64,000 nt of DNA. Source: VFMC01 sp046331225 (lineage in GTDB: Bacteria; Actinomycetota; Acidimicrobiia; Acidimicrobiales; Ilumatobacteraceae). Both the position numbers and the translations under genes were made by a program. Of the stretch, positions 51,013 to 60,592 are shown piece by piece (within the stretch, counting starts at the first letter, position 1; each line of letters opens with the position of its first letter). The notes under the pieces were generated by a model that saw only the letters and a list, made by a program, of their open reading frames with translations, made no database searches and was not told the origin of the DNA. The stretch covers positions 310,001 through 374,000 of the forward strand of contig JAXLRF010000006.1 of assembly GCA_046331225.1 (NCBI GenBank), in the 5' to 3' direction.

Positions 51013-51930
51013 TCAGAGCTGGGCGGCCGCGCGGTCGATCAGGCGCTGCAGGTGCAGACCGCGATGGATGTCGAGCTCGTGCGGGCGGCCGGCGCGTACG
51101 GCTGCGGCGAACTCCTCGACGATGCGGCGCATCGCGATGCGCACCTCGGCCTGCATCTCTTCGGGCGTGAACGATCCGACGTCGAACCGCACTCGACCCT
51201 GCAGGCCGTGCACCTCGACGGCCAGGCCCCCGTCCTGGTTCGACGTCGCCGACAGGGCCGCCTGCGAGATCCGGCCGCCTTCGTGCTCGCACTCGAGCAG
51301 CACGATGCGCTGCGCGTCACCGCGGGCCGTGATGTCGACGATCGTGCCGAGCGAGGCGTCGAGGGCGTCGAGCACGTGCGGCCCGAGATCGAGCAGACCT
51401 CCCTGCTCGAGGCGCCACGGGGTGGCGAAGTAGGTGCCCGGCACGCACCCGTTGCCGAAGAACGACGCCCGGCCGCCGTAGCTGTCGAACGAGCGGGCCT
51501 GGTCGAGGAACGCACGCATGCGGTCGTAGTAGCGGTTGGTGAAGATCACCTGCGAGGTCACCCCGGCGGCGTCGATCGCGCCGGCCAGCTCCTCGGCCTG
51601 CGCGGTGGTGAGCCCCACGGGCTTGTCGAGCAGCACGGCCTTGCCGGCCCGAGCGGCCCGGCCGGCCAGGTCGGCCTGCACGTCGGGCGGCAGGCTGAAG
51701 GTCACGGCGTCGCACGCCTCGAACAGGGCGTCGAGCTCGGTGTAGGTGCCCACCCCGTGCACCGCGGCCAGTTCGCCGGCGGCCTCGGCACGACGCGCCC
51801 ACACGCCGACGAACTCGCAGTCCGGCGAGCCCGCCAACATCGGTCCGGTGAACAGGTGCCCCCATGGCCCGGCACCCACGAGGCCGATCCGCAACGGAGG
51901 CTGGTCGGTGGAAGCTGACGTGTCGCTCAT
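51013..51930 (-). CDS. Gfo/Idh/MocA-family oxidoreductase
   Basis: 305 residues. Rossmann motif IGLVGAGPWGHLF, then LLDKPVGLT with the conserved Lys-Pro, and a C-terminal substrate domain with GGLLDLGPHVLDAL carrying the conserved His. It probably oxidises a sugar, inositol or related alcohol with NAD(P). It is divergent from the amidohydrolase and 66 nt upstream of the MDR gene. Confidence 0.9.
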   Translation of the reverse strand: MSDTSASTDQPPLRIGLVGAGPWGHLFTGPMLAGSPDCEFVGVWARRAEAAGELAAVHGVGTYTELDALFEACDAVTFSLPPDVQADLAGRAARAGKAVLLDKPVGLTTAQAEELAGAIDAAGVTSQVIFTNRYYDRMRAFLDQARSFDSYGGRASFFGNGCVPGTYFATPWRLEQGGLLDLGPHVLDALDASLGTIVDITARGDAQRIVLLECEHEGGRISQAALSATSNQDGGLAVEVHGLQGRVRFDVGSFTPEEMQAEVRIAMRRIVEEFAAAVRAGRPHELDIHRGLHLQRLIDRAAAQL

Positions 51931-52022
51931 GGCCGCCACTCTGGCACGCCGACGACGGCCCGTGCGCGGGTACGGTGCGACGTGTCGCCGGGTGGCGGCG
52001 TCACGTCGTCCGGGGGTCCGAC

Positions 52023-53042
52023 ATGAGCACCGACACACCGTCCGCAGGGGCACCGGTCCCGGGGTCGCAGGCCTGGCTCGATCTGGTGGTCGAGGACGTC
52101 GTCGATCCCGATCTCGCGATCGTCGACCCGCACCACCACCTCTGGCCGGCCGGTGGTGCGTTGCCGTACGGCCTCGACGACCTGCACCGCGACACCGGGG
52201 ACGGACACCGCGTGGTGCGCACCGTGTTCGTCGAGTGCCACGCGTCGTACCGGCCCGAGGGCGATCCCGAGTTCGCGCCGGTGGGCGAGACCGAGTTCGT
52301 CGCCGCCGAGGCCGAGCGCGACCCGACGCAACTGATCGGCGGCATCGTGGCGCACGCCGACCTGCGCTCGTCCCGTCTCGACGAGGTGCTCGACGCGCAC
52401 GAGGCCGCCGGACGGGGACGGTTCCGCGGCATCCGTCACGCACTGTCGTCGCCACTGCACCCCGAGACCCTGCGCATCCCGGGCCGGGCACCGGCCGGGC
52501 TCGCGTTCGACGAGGCGTTCCGGGCAGGCGTGCGCCGGTTGGGCGAGCGCGGGCTCACCTACGACACCTGGCACTATCACCACCAGAACCGCGACTTCCT
52601 CGACCTCGCCCGCGCGGTTCCCACCACCACGATGGTGCTCGACCACTTCGGCACACCGCTCGGTGTCGGCCCGTTCGCCGGACGCCACGACGAGATCTTC
52701 GAGCAGTGGCGCGTCGACATGGCTGCCATCGCCCGGTGCCCCAACGTGGTGGCCAAGCTCGGCGGGCTGGCGATGCCCGACAACGGCTTCGGGTGGGACG
52801 CCGCCGAGCGACCGCCCACCTCGGACGAGTTCGTCGCGGTGCAGGCCCGCTACTACCTGCACATGATCGACTGCTTCGGTCCCGAACGGTGCATGTTCGA
52901 GTCGAACTTCCCCGTCGACCGCTTCTCGCTGTCGTACCGCACGGTCTGGAACGCGTTCAAGAAGCTCACCGCCGGCTTCGGTGCCGACGAGCGTGCGGCG
53001 ATGTTCGCCGGCACCGCCCGGCGGATCTACCGGCTCGACTGA
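52023..53042 (+). CDS. Amidohydrolase family protein (Amidohydro_2 type)
   Basis: 339 residues, TIM-barrel metal hydrolase of the type including lactonases and decarboxylases. IVDPHHHLWP is the metal motif; TTTMVLDHFGTPL, and ERCMFESNFPVDR near the C-terminus, hold further ligands. Probably a lactone or related acid hydrolase. ATG 52023 is used; the leader (about 47 nt) after TACGGT (51971-51976) contains a CGACGTG / CACGTCG hairpin. The last 16 nt overlap the convergent regulator gene. Confidence 0.87.
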   Translation: MSTDTPSAGAPVPGSQAWLDLVVEDVVDPDLAIVDPHHHLWPAGGALPYGLDDLHRDTGDGHRVVRTVFVECHASYRPEGDPEFAPVGETEFVAAEAERDPTQLIGGIVAHADLRSSRLDEVLDAHEAAGRGRFRGIRHALSSPLHPETLRIPGRAPAGLAFDEAFRAGVRRLGERGLTYDTWHYHHQNRDFLDLARAVPTTTMVLDHFGTPLGVGPFAGRHDEIFEQWRVDMAAIARCPNVVAKLGGLAMPDNGFGWDAAERPPTSDEFVAVQARYYLHMIDCFGPERCMFESNFPVDRFSLSYRTVWNAFKKLTAGFGADERAAMFAGTARRIYRLD

Positions 53043-56000
53043 TCCCCGACGGCCGCGCGGGTGTCGGCGATGCGCCGCGCCAACATCGTCGAGCCCTGCT
53101 CGGCGGCGAGCGCGGCGGCGAGGTCGAGCGTCTGGTGTGCTGTGGCGTGATCGCCGGCGCGCGACAGCGCGAGCGCCCGGACGCGCAGCGTCTCGGGCAT
53201 CCACCACAGCTCGTGGCGGGGCACCGCGTCGGCGTCGGCTGCATCGAGGAACGAGAACACCCGCTCGTCCCCCAGCTCGAGGCACGCCTCGGCCACCAGG
53301 GTGAGCAGCGTGGGGCGCAGCGACCGCTCGCCCGCGGCCGTGTACCGCTCGAGTCCCTGGAACACGAGCGTCGCACCCGTCGGATCGCCGGCCTTCACCC
53401 GGCACCACCCGACCAGCACGTCGTTGGCGCCGCTCTGCCCGTCGAGGAACCCGAACTCGTGGTCGTCCCCTCGGCTCGCCAGGAAGCCCAGCGCACGCTC
53501 GGGTTCGCCGAGCAGCACCTCGAGCAGCCCGCTCGTGAACGCGAAGGCGCCCTTGGCGGCCTCGTCCACCTCGGCACGCTGCGCCAACCAGGCCCGCAGG
53601 CGACGGTGGGCGAACGTGCGCGCCTCGTCGGCGTGGTCGCGCAACGCCATCGTGATCGCACCGACGAGCGGCAGCAGCACGACCGGCACGTGTGCCGGTG
53701 CCGAGTCGGGGTCGTGCGGACCGACGGCCGCCAGCGACGCGCGCACGTGACGCTCGGCCTCGTCGAGCCGGCCGAGGATCATCTCGTACGAGGCGAGCAT
53801 GTAGTTGCACATCAGGTGCGCGTAGTCGTCGGTGGTGCGCTCCTCCAGCTCGCGCGCCCGCGCGTACCCCTCGGCGATGTGGCCGGTCGTGAGGTCGTCG
53901 GCGACGTCGATGTCCCACTCGAGGAACAGGTGCAGCGACCGGGCCGCGTCGCTGTTGGTGGCCTCGGCGTGGTCGCGCACGCGGGCGATCACCTGCGCCA
54001 TCACCTCGGGATCGCGGCGACGCACGGCGGCACCGAGCAGCGCCTCGAGCACCTCGGTGTCGGCCATCACCACGTCGGCGGTGCGAGGCACGCCCGCGAG
54101 CACGTCGAACGCCCGCTCGAGGAACCATTCGGCGGTGTCGAGCGCGTTGCGCCAGCGCGCCACGTCGGATGCACGTACCGCGGCGCGGGCCACCACCACC
54201 GGATCGGCGAACGACGCAGCGGCCAGTCGGTGGTGTGCCACCGGCTCGGCCGCGTCGGCCACGTCGCCGTGCACGGCCAGCACGGCGTCGGCCGCGCGGT
54301 GGTGCAGCCGCGCCCGTCGCAGGTTCGGCAGACCGGCCAACACCGCGTCGCGCACGAGCGCGTGGGCGAAGCGGAAACCCTGCGGTTCGGGCACCAGGAT
54401 GCGTGTGACGATCGCCGCGTCGAGCGCGTCGAGGCATGCGTCGGGATCGCGCTCGCTGGCGGCCATCACCGTGCGGGCCGAGAAGCGCTCGCCCAGCACG
54501 GCCGCCACCTCGAGCTCGGCGATCGCCTGGTCGGGCAGGGCCGCGAGGCGCGAGCGGACCACGTCGCGGATGGCGGCGGGCACCTCGCGTGAGCGGTCGA
54601 TGCCGCGCTCACCGGCCAGACGGGCGAGCTCGGTGACGAACAGCGGGTTGCCGCCGGCCCGGTCGTGCACCCGTTCGGCCACGTCGTCGCTGGGCGCGAC
54701 CCCGGTGGTGAGCTCGATCAGCTCGGCCACCGCGGCCCGGTCGAGCGGCTCCATCCGCACACGGGTGGTGTTGCGCACCGCACGGTGCAGGCCGGCCATC
54801 GCCGGCCCGACCAGCGAGTCGGGCTCGAGCTCGGGCGGGCGCGTGGCCGCCACCACCAGCACGCCTGGGCGGGCGAGCCTCGTCAGCACCACCTGCAGCA
54901 GTTCGAGCGTGGCGCGGTCGGCCCAGTGCAGGTCGTCGACCAGCACCACGCAGCCGGCACGGCCCGGTGTCGACGCGACACCGTCGACGAGTTCGACGAA
55001 GTGCTCGGCCACCTCGACCGTGGCGAGCGACACCTCCTTGCCGGAGGCGAGGCGCTGCCACGTGTGGCGCGAGCCGACGGCGTCGGTGCCGTCGCCGGCG
55101 GACTCGGCCGCGTCGCCGCTCAACAGGGCGCGGGCGATCTCGATGAACGGCCACAGGGTCGGCGCGAGCCCGGGCTCGAGGCAGCGGCCGGTCACCGTGC
55201 GCCACCCCGACGAGCGGGCGTGCGCGAGGAACACCTCGGTGAGCGTGCTCTTGCCGATGCCTGGCTCGCCCTCGATGAGCACGAACCCGGGCGCGCCGCG
55301 GGCCGCGTCGAGCGCATCGACCAGGGCCTGCCACTCGTGCGGTCGCCCCACCAGCTCGACCTTCGGAGCCTCGACGACCACGGGGACCACGACCGGCTCG
55401 GGACGAGTGGGGGTGGTCTCGAGGACGAGCGAGGTGTCGTGCGCCAGGATCCGCTGCTCGAGGTCGCGCAGCTCGGGTCCGGGGTCGAGGCCCAGTTCGT
55501 CGAGCAGCACCTCGCGGGCGCGCGACACCGCTCGCAAGGCGTCGGCCTGCCGGCTGCCGCGGTACAGCGCCAGTGCGAGCAACGCCCACAACCGTTCGTG
55601 CAGGGGCTGCGCATCGACGGCCGCCTGAAGCTGCGGGATGGCCTCGTGGTGACGGCCGAGCGCGAGCAGGATCTCGAAACGCTCGGCGATCGCCGCGTCG
55701 CGCTCCTCCTCGAGGCGCACCACCATCGGGCGCACCAGGTCGTCGTTGCCGATGCCGGCGAGCGCCGGCCCGCGCCACAGCGCGAGTGCCTCGTCGAGCG
55801 TGGCGAGTGCACCGGTGTGATCACCGGCCGCCGACGACTCACGCGCCGTGTCGAGCAACCGGCGGAACCGGTGCACGTCGACCTGCTCGGGCGCCACTCG
55901 CAGCACGTAGCCCGGCGCCTCCGACACCAGCACCTCGGGTGCGGCCCCGGTGGCGCGACGCGGCTCGATCGCGCGACGCAGACGCGACACGTAGCTCTGC

Positions 56001-56272
56001 AGCGTGCCGAGCGGCGTGCGAGGCGGTTCGTCGCCCCACAGCCGGTCGATCAACCGCTCGACCGACACGACGTGACCGGCCTCGAGTGCGAGGTGGGCGA
56101 CGACGGCGCGTTGCTGCGGACCGCCGAGGTCGAGCGACGCGCCGTCGAGACGCACGTCGATCGGACCGAGGAGGTGCACCGTCAGCACCCGGGCAGGTCT
56201 ACCACACGGGCTCGTGGCCGGTCCCGGGCGTGGTCGCACCCGGACGAGTGGATCGAGCAGGTCGGTGCTCAT
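53027..56272 (-). CDS. BTAD/AAA-type transcriptional regulator (SARP-like)
   Basis: 1081 residues. A winged-helix domain (about 28-110; VHLLGPIDVRLDGASLDLGG, with SYVSRLRRAIEP), then a bacterial transcriptional activation (BTAD) domain (about 118-260), an AAA ATPase domain with GEPGIGKST near 340, and a long TPR-like C-terminus. Such SARP-LAL regulators control pathway-specific genes. It starts 3 nt after the MBL gene stop, so the MBL promoter also drives it. Its end overlaps the convergent amidohydrolase. Confidence 0.9.
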   Translation of the reverse strand: MSTDLLDPLVRVRPRPGPATSPCGRPARVLTVHLLGPIDVRLDGASLDLGGPQQRAVVAHLALEAGHVVSVERLIDRLWGDEPPRTPLGTLQSYVSRLRRAIEPRRATGAAPEVLVSEAPGYVLRVAPEQVDVHRFRRLLDTARESSAAGDHTGALATLDEALALWRGPALAGIGNDDLVRPMVVRLEEERDAAIAERFEILLALGRHHEAIPQLQAAVDAQPLHERLWALLALALYRGSRQADALRAVSRAREVLLDELGLDPGPELRDLEQRILAHDTSLVLETTPTRPEPVVVPVVVEAPKVELVGRPHEWQALVDALDAARGAPGFVLIEGEPGIGKSTLTEVFLAHARSSGWRTVTGRCLEPGLAPTLWPFIEIARALLSGDAAESAGDGTDAVGSRHTWQRLASGKEVSLATVEVAEHFVELVDGVASTPGRAGCVVLVDDLHWADRATLELLQVVLTRLARPGVLVVAATRPPELEPDSLVGPAMAGLHRAVRNTTRVRMEPLDRAAVAELIELTTGVAPSDDVAERVHDRAGGNPLFVTELARLAGERGIDRSREVPAAIRDVVRSRLAALPDQAIAELEVAAVLGERFSARTVMAASERDPDACLDALDAAIVTRILVPEPQGFRFAHALVRDAVLAGLPNLRRARLHHRAADAVLAVHGDVADAAEPVAHHRLAAASFADPVVVARAAVRASDVARWRNALDTAEWFLERAFDVLAGVPRTADVVMADTEVLEALLGAAVRRRDPEVMAQVIARVRDHAEATNSDAARSLHLFLEWDIDVADDLTTGHIAEGYARARELEERTTDDYAHLMCNYMLASYEMILGRLDEAERHVRASLAAVGPHDPDSAPAHVPVVLLPLVGAITMALRDHADEARTFAHRRLRAWLAQRAEVDEAAKGAFAFTSGLLEVLLGEPERALGFLASRGDDHEFGFLDGQSGANDVLVGWCRVKAGDPTGATLVFQGLERYTAAGERSLRPTLLTLVAEACLELGDERVFSFLDAADADAVPRHELWWMPETLRVRALALSRAGDHATAHQTLDLAAALAAEQGSTMLARRIADTRAAVGDQSSR

Positions 56273-56275
56273 GCG

Positions 56276-57115
56276 TCAGTGGGCACCGAGCGTCTGCTGG
56301 ATCTGTGCCAGCACGGCCTGATCCGGCTGCGGCGGCACGACGGCGCTGTTCGAACGACGTGCCGCCGAGATCGCCTGGTCGATGTGGCTGCGGCCGATGA
56401 GCGGGGTGTGGCATCCGGCGATCACCGAGGCGCCGAGCGCCTGCACGCGGTCGACGGTCGCCTGGTACTTCGCGTCGTCGACGATGCCGAGCCACGGCGA
56501 GACGTACTGGTTGAACATCAGCATCCCGTCGTCCCAGAACATCGGGTCGAGCGCGGCCACGTCGCGCACCGGCGTGGGCATCGGGGTGGCGAAGCAGTCC
56601 GACGCCCAGTACACGCCGGTCGTCGGGTCGAACAGGCCACGGGTGGTGGGCGAGTCGTACACGGGTGGGCGGACGGCCACGAGCGTGCGGTCGCCGAGGT
56701 CGATCTTCTCGCCGTCGCCGACCCACCGCTGCCGCAGCGGCGACACGGCCAGCGAGGCACCCATGCGCTCCATGAGGAACCAGTTGCCGACGACGGTCGC
56801 GTTCGGCGCGAGCGACATCAGCTCGTTGAGGTTGCCGGTGTGGTCGACGTCGTCGTGGCTGATGAACACCCAGCGGATGTCCTCGGGCTCGACGATCGAG
56901 AACAGGTCGGTGAAGTACTGCTCGCGATGCTCGGGCATGCCGGTGTCGACGACGATCGGCTCGGCGCCGCGGATGACCATGCTGTTGAGCGGCACGCACA
57001 CCGGTGCGGTGCCCTCGCCCTGGTGGTCGTGGATCAGGTAGGTGTCGCTGGCGAGCTTGGTGGGGGCCAGACGGGTCTTGGCGGGGAGGTTCGGGAGGGT
57101 GATGGTGGTCTGCAT
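56276..57115 (-). CDS. MBL-fold metallo-hydrolase (ODP/flavodiiron-like)
   Basis: 279 residues. VFISHDDVDHTGNLNELM is the HxDxDH di-metal motif, closer to the di-iron oxygen-binding (ODP) type than to zinc beta-lactamases. VVGNWFLMERMG, GVYWASDCFATP and GCHTPLIGR supply the remaining ligands. No flavodoxin domain. The first gene of a unit with the BTAD regulator, from a promoter with CAAG repeats (57126-57153) and an ATG 8 nt after the presumed -10. Confidence 0.85.
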   Translation of the reverse strand: MQTTITLPNLPAKTRLAPTKLASDTYLIHDHQGEGTAPVCVPLNSMVIRGAEPIVVDTGMPEHREQYFTDLFSIVEPEDIRWVFISHDDVDHTGNLNELMSLAPNATVVGNWFLMERMGASLAVSPLRQRWVGDGEKIDLGDRTLVAVRPPVYDSPTTRGLFDPTTGVYWASDCFATPMPTPVRDVAALDPMFWDDGMLMFNQYVSPWLGIVDDAKYQATVDRVQALGASVIAGCHTPLIGRSHIDQAISAARRSNSAVVPPQPDQAVLAQIQQTLGAH

Positions 57116-57121
57116 GCTGCA

Positions 57122-57153
57122 CACGGTGCGGCTCGCGACTTGCAGGCGCCTTG
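57122..57153 (-). promoter_or_regulatory. MBL-BTAD promoter: CAAG-N7-CAAG-N8-CGCAC
   Basis: On the minus strand CAAG occurs at 57153-57150 and 57142-57139 (11-bp period), then 8 nt, then CGCACCGTG at 57130-57122. The hexamer CACCGT would be a poor -10, 8 nt before the ATG. Same layout as at 57976 and 63996. Confidence 0.65.
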
Positions 57154-57176
57154 CAGCGAGCTGACACGCTGACGGG

Positions 57177-57956
57177 GTGCGCGTGGTCACCTGGAACGTC
57201 AACTCGATCCGCGCCCGCCAGGCCCGTGTGCTGGCGTGGTTGGCACGCCATCAACCCGATGTCGCGCTGTTGCAGGAGACCAAGTGCACCGACGCCCTGT
57301 TCGCCGGCGAGGGCTACACCGACGAGTACGAGGCGCTCGGCTACCAGGTCGCGCATCACGGCCGCGATCACTGGAACGGGGTGGCCGTGCTGAGTCGGGT
57401 GGGCCTCGACGACGTGCAACGCGGGTTCCCGGGCGTGAACCGGGCACCGTTCGACGAGGCGCGCGTGATCGCCGCCACGTGCGGGGGCCTGCGGGTGTGG
57501 TCGGTGTACGCACCGAACGGCCGCGGGCTCGACGACCCGCACTACCTGTTCAAGCTCGTCTGGTTCGAGCGCCTGCGCGCCGCGGTGGCCGCCGACGGGT
57601 CGGGCGCGCCGCACGTGCTGACGGGCGACTTCAACGTCGCACCGACCGATCTCGACATCTACGACCCGGTGCGGTGGCGACGGCGCACCCATGCGAGCCC
57701 GCCCGAGCGAGCCGCGATCGCCGCGTTCGGCGACCTCGGGTTGGTCGACGTCACCCGGATGCACCTGCCCGACCCGGGCGTGTACTCGTGGTGGAGCTAC
57801 CGACCCGGGCAGTTCGAGTCGAACCGTGGGCTGCGGATCGACCTCGCACTCTGCGACGCCGCGGTCGCGGCCCGGCTGCGGCGGGTCTGGATCGACCGCG
57901 ACGAGCGAGCGGGTGCCGTCGCGAGCGATCACGCGCCGGTGGTGCTCGACCTCTGA
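57177..57956 (+). CDS. xth: Exodeoxyribonuclease III family protein
   Basis: 259 residues of the EEP nuclease fold: VVTWNVNSIRARQARVL, LLQETKCTD (catalytic Glu), VYAPNGRGLDD, LTGDFNVAPTD (Asp-Asn), and ASDHAPVVLDL with the terminal catalytic His. A DNA-repair 3'-exonuclease/AP endonuclease is expected. GTG start at 57177. Divergent from the MBL gene across a 61-bp gap. Confidence 0.95.
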   Translation: MRVVTWNVNSIRARQARVLAWLARHQPDVALLQETKCTDALFAGEGYTDEYEALGYQVAHHGRDHWNGVAVLSRVGLDDVQRGFPGVNRAPFDEARVIAATCGGLRVWSVYAPNGRGLDDPHYLFKLVWFERLRAAVAADGSGAPHVLTGDFNVAPTDLDIYDPVRWRRRTHASPPERAAIAAFGDLGLVDVTRMHLPDPGVYSWWSYRPGQFESNRGLRIDLALCDAAVAARLRRVWIDRDERAGAVASDHAPVVLDL

Positions 57957-57975
57957 GCTGGGGTGATGCGACCTG

Positions 57976-58018
57976 CAAGCGGTCGCCAAGCCCGTTGCAA
58001 GGCATCGGCCGCACGATG
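57976..58018 (+). promoter_or_regulatory. Lipoprotein promoter: three CAAG repeats then CGCAC
   Basis: CAAG at 57976, 57987 and 57998 (exactly 11-bp period), 8 nt, then CGCACGATG at 58010-58018; ATG follows at 58024. The architecture is the same as that of the MBL and S1C protease promoters. Confidence 0.65.
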
Positions 58019-58023
58019 CCACC

Positions 58024-58665
58024 ATGAACAGCTTCCACGTCCGCACCTTCGCCGTCGCCTTCGCCGCCGGCACGTTCGCCCTCGCCGGCTGCGGTGGGGA
58101 CGACGCACCCACCGCGACCTCGTCACACGATGCCGAGACCCCCGGCACCGCTGCGGCGCCGGCGACGGACGCGACGGACCCCACGATCGAGGCGGTCGCC
58201 ACGAACGACACGATCCCGACCGATCCGACCGGCGGGCCGGGTCCTGCCGGCTCGCCGCTGCCCACCGACGACCCCGCCGCGCTCCGCGACGAGTTGCTCG
58301 AGCTCGCCGCCGAGGCACCGTTCGGTCAGACCGGTTCGGGCCCCGACTTCACGATCATCGAGGCCTGGCTCGCGGTGCACGCCGACCTCGCGCGCACCCT
58401 GTTCGACGACCAGCTCGCCGATGCGACGACGATCTCGTCGTCGAGCGCGTTCTTGATGGAGGACCTCCGAGCGCCCGGCGAGCAGGCCTTCGCCTGGGCG
58501 GTGCTCGGCACCGACGGCGACTGCGCCGGTGCCGTGGCGGTCATCCCGGGCAACCCCGACGGCTCGGTGAGCGACAGCGGCCTGCCCACGATCTTCGCCC
58601 CGGTGGACGACCTGGCCACCTGTTCCGCGCGCGGCGCCCTCGAGGCGTACGCCGCCGCCGGCTGA
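58024..58665 (+). CDS. Predicted lipoprotein of unknown function
   Basis: 213 residues. A signal peptide ends in lipobox LAGC with Cys23. A Thr/Asp/Ala-rich linker (about 25-80) precedes a folded domain with several aromatic and two or three Cys residues (DGDCAGAV, ATCSARG). No family recognised. It has its own promoter with the triple CAAG repeat, and a strong terminator follows, so it is a single-gene unit. Confidence 0.75.
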   Translation: MNSFHVRTFAVAFAAGTFALAGCGGDDAPTATSSHDAETPGTAAAPATDATDPTIEAVATNDTIPTDPTGGPGPAGSPLPTDDPAALRDELLELAAEAPFGQTGSGPDFTIIEAWLAVHADLARTLFDDQLADATTISSSSAFLMEDLRAPGEQAFAWAVLGTDGDCAGAVAVIPGNPDGSVSDSGLPTIFAPVDDLATCSARGALEAYAAAG

Positions 58666-58715
58666 GCAGACCCGCTCGGCCCGGCACCCAGGTCGCGTCG
58701 TGCTCCGGACGCGAG

Positions 58716-58748
58716 CGAGGGGTGGGCAGCTCGGCTGCCCGCCCCTCG
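58716..58748. terminator. Bidirectional terminator between convergent genes
   Basis: CGAGGGG-T-GGGCAGC and GCTGCCC-G-CCCCTCG form a 15-bp stem with one T-G wobble and a 3-nt loop. It lies between the lipoprotein stop (58665) and the stop of the 163-residue basic protein gene (58801). Confidence 0.75.
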
Positions 58749-58800
58749 TCCACTCGTCGGCGTGACGCGAGCCGGTGATCAGGACCGGATCACGTGGCGG

Positions 58801-59292
58801 TCACACGGTGGGTCCGCTCACGACCTCGGTCGTCGGCATCGGACGCGGACGCCGGCGGGCGACCGGCTTGGTGCCGTTGCGCCTGGCGACCTTCGGCTTC
58901 GACGCCGTGGCGGTGGTGGCGGTGGTGGCGGCCTTCGGGGCCGTCGGGGCCTTGGGCATCGTCAGATGGTGGTCGTCGTGGTGCACGGTGTCGACCTTCA
59001 CGATCACCGGCCGCATCGCCCGCATCATCGAGTCGGCGAACTCGGTCTGCTCGTCGACCAGGCGACGACGGAACGTGAGCCCGGCGTCCATCAGGTCGTG
59101 CACCTTCGGCATCCCGGCCATGCGGGCCGGGCGCTCGGGCAGGTAGTCGGCCATGCGGCCGGCCACCCGTGCGGTGGTACGAACCATCGGCATCTCGATC
59201 CGCTTCATCAGCTCGAACCAGCGGTCCTGCCAGTCCGGCATGTGGTCCGACGTGTGGTTCGTCGTGCGCGTGTGGCGTGTCTGCGTGCTCAT
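58801..59292 (-). CDS. Hypothetical protein with basic Ala/Lys/Pro-rich tail
   Basis: 163 residues, unrecognised. The N-terminal two-thirds is a charged helical domain (DWQDRWFELMKRIEMPMVRT, ERPARMAGMPKVHDLMD), the last third a low-complexity basic tail (KAPTAPKAATTATTATASKP, then ARRNGTKPVARRRPRP). The tail resembles histone-like or phasin-associated tails; either role is a guess. ATG 59292 follows GGAGGTG. An operator-like palindrome lies 71 bp upstream. Confidence 0.7.
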   Translation of the reverse strand: MSTQTRHTRTTNHTSDHMPDWQDRWFELMKRIEMPMVRTTARVAGRMADYLPERPARMAGMPKVHDLMDAGLTFRRRLVDEQTEFADSMMRAMRPVIVKVDTVHHDDHHLTMPKAPTAPKAATTATTATASKPKVARRNGTKPVARRRPRPMPTTEVVSGPTV

Positions 59293-59362
59293 CGGGCACC
59301 TCCTGCCCTCGGTGGGCCGAGCACGGGCGGGCGCTCGGCCCGAGATGATGTTGCACCCATTC

Positions 59363-59378
59363 GCTTGCAGTTGCAAGC
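59363..59378. promoter_or_regulatory. 16-bp palindrome in the divergent gap
   Basis: GCTTGCAGTTGCAAGC: 7-bp arms around GT. It lies between the basic protein gene (start 59292, minus) and the LLM oxidoreductase (start 59522, plus). Its core TTGCA-N2-TGCAA matches the palindrome at 49757-49774. Confidence 0.6.
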
Positions 59379-59521
59379 AGTATGCGGGTGACACCCGTCG
59401 CCCCGTGCGCGCGCAAGCGACATCACGTCGAGCGCGTGAGCTGCGGGAATGCGCCGCCACGCGCCACGGTTGAGATCCTTGTGCGCGCAACAACTGCGCC
59501 GGATGTGGAAGGATCGCTCGG

Positions 59522-60580
59522 ATGACTCGGCACGTGGAACTCGGATTGGACACCTTCGGCGACGTCACCGTCGACGCCGACGGCCGCCGCCTCGACGAGG
59601 CCACCGTGATCCGTCACGTCGTCGACGAGGCCGTGCTGGCCGACCGTCTCGGCGTCGACTTCTTCGGCGTCGGGGAGCACCACCGCAGTGACTTCGCGGT
59701 GTCGTCGCCCGAGACCGTGCTCGCCGCGATCGCCGGGCGCACCGAGCGCATCCGGCTCGGCTCGGCCGTCACGGTGCTGAGCTCGGACGACCCGGTGCGC
59801 GTGTTCCAGCGCTTCGCCACGCTCGATGCCGTGTCGGGCGGTCGCGCCGAGGTGATCCTCGGTCGCGGATCGTTCATCGAGTCGTTCCCGCTGTTCGGCT
59901 ACGAGCTCGACCAGTACGAGGAACTGTTCGAGGAGAAGCTCGACCTGTTCGTCGAACTGCTGCGCGAGCAACCCGTCACGTGGAACGGGCAGACCCGAGC
60001 GGCGCTGCGCGGGCAGCAGGTGTACCCACGCACGGCCAACGGGCTCACCACCTGGGTCGGGGTGGGCGGCAGCCCGCAGTCGGTGGTGCGCGCCGCGCGG
60101 TACGGCCTGCCGCTGATGATCGCGATCATCGGCGGCGACAGCGTGCGGTTCCGCCCGTTCGTCGACCTCTACCAGCGGATGCTCCGCGAGTTCGACCAGC
60201 CCCAACTGCCGATCGGTGTGCACTCACCCGGCCACGTCGCCGACACCGACGAGCAGGCGCTCGCCGAACTGTGGCCGCACTGGAAGGCGATGCGCGACCG
60301 CATCGGCGCCGAGCGCGGCTGGGGACCGACGACCACGGCCGAGTTCGAGCACATGGCCGGCCCGAACGGCGCCCTGTACGCCGGCTCGCCCACCACCGTC
60401 GCCCGCAAGATCGCGGCGACGGTGCAGGCGCTCGACGTGTCGCGATTCGACCTCAAGTACTCGGCCGGCACCCTGCCGCACGAGCTGATGATGGCGGGCA
60501 TCGAGCGCTACGGCAGTGAGGTGATCCCCGAGGTGCGGGGCCTGCTGGCCTCCGAACCCGATCCCGCTCGCGCCGGCTGA
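59522..60580 (+). CDS. LLM-class flavin-dependent oxidoreductase
   Basis: 352 residues of the bacterial luciferase-like family. LADRLGVDFFGVGEHHRSDF, RIRLGSAVTVLSSDDPVRV, FATLDAVSGGRAEVILGRG and TTWVGVGGSPQSVVRAARYG are the flavin-binding and family motifs. It probably oxidises a small substrate with FMNH2 or F420H2; which one cannot be told. GGAAGGA precedes the ATG. Confidence 0.92.
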   Translation: MTRHVELGLDTFGDVTVDADGRRLDEATVIRHVVDEAVLADRLGVDFFGVGEHHRSDFAVSSPETVLAAIAGRTERIRLGSAVTVLSSDDPVRVFQRFATLDAVSGGRAEVILGRGSFIESFPLFGYELDQYEELFEEKLDLFVELLREQPVTWNGQTRAALRGQQVYPRTANGLTTWVGVGGSPQSVVRAARYGLPLMIAIIGGDSVRFRPFVDLYQRMLREFDQPQLPIGVHSPGHVADTDEQALAELWPHWKAMRDRIGAERGWGPTTTAEFEHMAGPNGALYAGSPTTVARKIAATVQALDVSRFDLKYSAGTLPHELMMAGIERYGSEVIPEVRGLLASEPDPARAG

Positions 60581-60592
60581 ACGACACGGCAC

